Source: Firmicutes bacterium UBA6648 (GTDB lineage: Bacteria > Bacillota > Clostridia > Peptostreptococcales > Anaerovoracaceae). Taken from it: a stretch of 8,426 bases of DNA. Made by a program: the position numbers and the translations under genes. Every line of letters begins with the position of its first letter. Position 1 is the first letter of the stretch. Under the pieces are notes generated by a model. The model did not search any database and had not been told where the DNA came from. It saw nothing but the letters and a program-made list of their open reading frames with translations. Location: positions 1 to 8,426 of the forward strand of contig DKLE01000263.1 in the NCBI GenBank assembly GCA_002455605.1. The letters are read 5' to 3'. Of this stretch, positions 5,880 to 8,426 are shown one piece after another.

Positions 5880-7346
5880 ATGGAAGTTAAAGATAATACA
5901 AAGAAGCAGCCTAGAGAGACTCGGTTAATCGAAGCCTTAATTACATTCGCCGTTCTCATAGGAGTCATGGCCGTAGGGATCATACATTATCATGTTGACC
6001 CTCATATTCCTATGTTTATCGGTGTAATTATCGCGGCCCTCATGGCTCTTTATATCGGATATGACTGGAATACTATTGAAAAAAGTATGATGGATGGAAT
6101 TTTCAGAGCATTGCAGGCAATTATCATTTTGGCCATCATCGGTATTCTCGTAGGTACCTGGATTGTTACCGGCGTTGTTCCTACAATGATTTATTATGGT
6201 CTGCAAATTCTTTCACCAAGTATATTTTTACTTGCCGCATTAATAATTTGTTCTATTACTTCAATTGCTACCGGCACTTCTTGGGGCACTATGGGTACTA
6301 TGGGGCTTGCTCTTATGGGTATTGCTCTTGGCCTGGGAATTCCTGCTCCAGTGGCTGCCGGTGCAATTATTTCCGGTGCTTATTTCGGAGACAAAATGTC
6401 ACCGCTTTCCGATACGACCAATCTTGCTCCGGCTATGGCTGGAACCGACGTATTTACCCACATTAAATTTATGATGCTGCCTACTATGATTACATATGTT
6501 ATCTGCATGGCATTTTTTACTTTCATGGGATTCAAATATGCATCTTCGGGAGAAGCTGCTGATACAAGTGCTATTCAGATTATGAGCGATGGATTATCAG
6601 GATCATTTAATATTAATCCCTTATTGCTGCTGCCTCCTATTATCGTTATTGTAGCGGTAGCATGCAAGATCCCTGCAATTCCTGGAATTGTGCTGGGCAT
6701 TTTGTCGGCTGCGGTTCTTGGTCCCATTTTCCAAGGCTCGGAATCTAATTTAGGAGCCATGTTAAATGCCGGTATGAGCGGATATGAAAGTACCACTGGC
6801 GTAGAAGCTATTGACAATCTGCTAACAAATGGCGGGCTTATGAATATGATGTTCTCCATTTCACTTACCATTCTCGCAATGATGTTCGGCGGAATCATGG
6901 AAACTACAAAACAATTGGAGGTAATAGTAAGTCAGTTCTTAAAGCTTGTAAAAACTCCAAGAGGACTGGTAACACTTACAGAGCTCACCTGCGTGGCCAG
7001 CAATACTACTATGCCGGAACAATATATCTCGATCGTAGTTCCCGGCCGAATGTATGCTAAAACTTATAAAGAAATGGGCTTGCATCCGAAGACATTGTCC
7101 AACGCCCTTGAAGGCTCCGGAACCGTTACTTCGGCTCTTATCCCTTGGAACACCTGCGGCGTATATATTTTAAGTGTTCTGGGTGTAACCACCGCTCAAT
7201 ACGCACCTTATGCTATATTTAACTACCTAATGCCAATCATGGTTATTGCTTTATCCTTTACCGGTCATTGTTTAGCCGATGCTGACGGCATAAGACTGAC
7301 CCGAAGCGCCCAGGCTAAGAAAAAAGCCAAGATGGGTGAAGCATAA
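5880..7346 (+). CDS. NhaC-family Na+/H+ (or organic substrate/cation) antiporter
   Basis: A 488-residue integral membrane protein with roughly 11-13 hydrophobic segments, such as residues 16-36, 43-60, 76-97, 114-131, 138-165 and 197-219. Two conserved NhaC-family blocks are clear: GTSWGTMGTMG (132-142), inside a helical re-entrant-looking stretch, and GAYFGDKMSPLSDTTNLAP (166-184), with charged D171, K172 and D178 in the membrane core. The C-terminal EGSGTVTSALIPWNTCG block is also typical. The family exchanges Na+ for H+ or couples ion exchange to an organic acid (for example MleN, malate/lactate), and a subgroup called MetT has been predicted to carry methionine. The substrate cannot be read from sequence. 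A short charged N-terminus and Lys-rich C-terminus suggest no cleaved signal. It has its own strong promoter and a terminator, so it is probably monocistronic, divergent from fbp. I give no symbol because nhaC, mleN and metT cannot be distinguished. Confidence 0.9.
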   Translation: MEVKDNTKKQPRETRLIEALITFAVLIGVMAVGIIHYHVDPHIPMFIGVIIAALMALYIGYDWNTIEKSMMDGIFRALQAIIILAIIGILVGTWIVTGVVPTMIYYGLQILSPSIFLLAALIICSITSIATGTSWGTMGTMGLALMGIALGLGIPAPVAAGAIISGAYFGDKMSPLSDTTNLAPAMAGTDVFTHIKFMMLPTMITYVICMAFFTFMGFKYASSGEAADTSAIQIMSDGLSGSFNINPLLLLPPIIVIVAVACKIPAIPGIVLGILSAAVLGPIFQGSESNLGAMLNAGMSGYESTTGVEAIDNLLTNGGLMNMMFSISLTILAMMFGGIMETTKQLEVIVSQFLKLVKTPRGLVTLTELTCVASNTTMPEQYISIVVPGRMYAKTYKEMGLHPKTLSNALEGSGTVTSALIPWNTCGVYILSVLGVTTAQYAPYAIFNYLMPIMVIALSFTGHCLADADGIRLTRSAQAKKKAKMGEA

Positions 7347-7420
7347 CCCATTTATACAAACAAACTCATAAGTAGAGCATAAAAATCCATATTAATGATT
7401 ATACTGCATGCCGGACATAA

Positions 7421-7454
7421 AAAGAGACAGATAGATTTTTCTTTCTGTCTCTTT
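7421..7454. terminator. Shared terminator between the transporter gene and topB
   Basis: AAAGAGACAGA (7421-7431) and TCTGTCTCTTT (7444-7454) form a perfect 11-bp stem with a 12-nt loop. On the minus strand, directly after the topB stop, the stem ends in TTTTT, a good intrinsic terminator. On the plus strand the downstream run is TTTCTCTGTT, weaker but probably usable for the transporter transcript. Confidence 0.8.
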
Positions 7455-7459
7455 CTCTG

Positions 7460-8426
7460 TTAAAAATTAATATTTTTAGGAAAATAAAGCTTAAAGTTTA
7501 CATACTGCCCAGTATCCTCCATGAAAATATAGGCTGAATATGTGGTGTCTTTCTTTTCCGAATAAAGATTTACTGCTTTTATTCTCCCTTTCTCTAAAAA
7601 GGCTTTGACCATGGGCTTTGTCAGGGGCTTTTTCTTGCTTAAAAAGAACTTGTCCTCTTTCCATATAGCAAAACCACATTCCATTCCGCCTTCACAATAA
7701 TAATTCTTTTTTCCTTCATAAATATTTTTACCGCACCTGGGACATTTACCGAGGATTTCTCTTCCCCGCTCGTCGTAAATACAATCTTTGGTGTAGCTTG
7801 CTACCATTTCACTTACAAAGTTCCCGATTCCTTCCACGAACTCATCGCTGTCTGCCTCTCCCTTATAAATTTGCTCCAGCTTTTGCTCCCACTCTGCTGT
7901 CAGTACTGCACTCTTAACCTTTTCAGGTACATTATCTACTACTTCGTAAGCCTTTTCCGTGGGAAGAAGATTCTTCCCTTTTCTTTCCACAAAGCCTGTC
8001 TTTATTATTCGCTCTATGATTCCTGCTCTGGTAGCCGGAGTACCTAAGCCCGCTCCTGCCACATCTTTCTTTAGCTCTTCGTCTTCCAAGGTCTTCATGG
8101 CATTCTCCATTGCCGAAAGTAACGTATCTTCCGTATATGGCTTTGGAGGCTGGGTACTTTTTTCTTTGGATGTAATACCTACATTCTCTAGAATCTGTCC
8201 CTGGGTTAACGCCGGAATAATCTCCTCTTCTTTTTCTTCTGCCTGCTTCTTCTTAGACTTCTTTGATTTTCCTTTGCCGCTTTCCTCCTTGTCAGTCTTT
8301 TGATATGCCTTGAGAACCTCTGATAAATGAGCAGCGATTTCTTTAAATCCATTTTGGGTTATCTGTCTGCCTGTGGCTTTAAATTCTTCCCCTTCAATAT
8401 TTAAAAATAACTCTGTTTTAGGCAAT
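7460..8426 (-). CDS. topB: DNA topoisomerase III, C-terminal part (truncated by the window edge)
   Basis: Only the last 321 residues are in view; the reading frame stays open to the right edge, so the TTG at 8425 is an internal leucine codon, not a start. The type IA topoisomerase signature GLGTPATRAGIIERI (fragment residues 126-140) is followed by GFVERKGKNLLPTEKAYEVVD and the AEWEQKLEQI helix of the core. The catalytic tyrosine and TOPRIM domain lie outside the window. After the core comes a zinc-ribbon-like set of four cysteines (228, 231, 244, 250), then a topoisomerase C-terminal repeat ending in VNFKLYFP. A Lys/Glu-rich low-complexity stretch (fragment 43-68) interrupts the domain before the PALTQGQIL motif. 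Enzymes of this family relax negative supercoils and unlink replication or recombination intermediates in the nucleoid. Mobile-element topB copies exist, but nothing here suggests an element. A topA assignment is less likely, given the short single-ribbon tail. Confidence 0.88.
   Translation of the reverse strand, partial: LPKTELFLNIEGEEFKATGRQITQNGFKEIAAHLSEVLKAYQKTDKEESGKGKSKKSKKKQAEEKEEEIIPALTQGQILENVGITSKEKSTQPPKPYTEDTLLSAMENAMKTLEDEELKKDVAGAGLGTPATRAGIIERIIKTGFVERKGKNLLPTEKAYEVVDNVPEKVKSAVLTAEWEQKLEQIYKGEADSDEFVEGIGNFVSEMVASYTKDCIYDERGREILGKCPRCGKNIYEGKKNYYCEGGMECGFAIWKEDKFFLSKKKPLTKPMVKAFLEKGRIKAVNLYSEKKDTTYSAYIFMEDTGQYVNFKLYFPKNINF

Noticed and set aside
6248..6474. Short frames overlapping the transporter gene in other phases
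   Set aside because: They lie within conserved NhaC motifs, have no ribosome binding site and have unnatural composition (Tyr/Gly/Cys- or Leu/Trp-rich).
7959..8303. 114-residue plus-strand reading frame inside topB
   Set aside because: It is antisense to well-conserved topoisomerase codons, is Ser/Phe-rich as expected from complementing Lys/Glu codons, and lacks a ribosome binding site.
7460..8425. topB as a complete small protein starting at the TTG at 8425
   Set aside because: The frame is open to the window edge and the fragment lacks the TOPRIM domain and catalytic tyrosine, so it is the 3' part of a longer gene.

Overview
This window looks like ordinary chromosome from a low-GC anaerobic member of the Clostridia (Bacillota). 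The reasons are the AT-rich intergenic DNA, strong GGAGG-type ribosome binding sites, a class III ('Firmicutes-type') fructose-1,6-bisphosphatase, a MetA-family homoserine acetyltransferase working with MetY, a B12-dependent methionine synthase whose reactivation domain is a separate gene, and a clostridial-style topoisomerase III tail. No insertion sequence, CRISPR array, tRNA, rRNA or phage gene is visible. I cannot name a genus from sequence alone.

Layout. Positions 1-1017 (minus strand) hold the first 72 codons of a homocysteine methyltransferase (metH-like) and, upstream of it, a stand-alone methionine synthase reactivation-domain protein. Positions 1018-1326 are a divergent control region with two operator-like inverted repeats and an 18-bp near-identical direct repeat. 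Positions 1327-3556 (plus strand) carry metY and metA, 16 bp apart. A bidirectional terminator hairpin (about 3582-3650) separates metA from the convergent fbp gene (3676-5625, minus). A second divergent control region (5626-5879) has a good promoter in each direction and a 14-bp perfect palindrome between them. It serves fbp and an NhaC-family transporter gene (5880-7346, plus). A second shared terminator (about 7421-7454) separates the transporter from the 3' end of topB, which runs off the right edge.

How the genes fit together. Four of the seven genes form a methionine module. MetA acetylates homoserine; residue Glu111 marks it as the acetyl-CoA rather than the succinyl-CoA type. MetY exchanges the acetyl group for sulfide to give homocysteine. 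MetH methylates homocysteine to methionine using cobalamin, and the separate reactivation protein would rescue MetH when its cobalamin is oxidised. I found no SAM (S-box) riboswitch or T-box in front of either arm, although such leaders are common on clostridial methionine genes. The palindromes in the shared region are therefore the best candidates for control. The NhaC-family protein could be a Na+/H+ or organic-substrate antiporter; a role in methionine uptake is possible but unproven. Fbp (gluconeogenesis) and TopB (DNA topology) have no evident link to the module.

I did not find a clearly undescribed system. The points most worth checking are the operator architecture of the met divergent region, the four-cysteine tail of the reactivation protein, the palindrome between fbp and the transporter gene, and the transporter's substrate.
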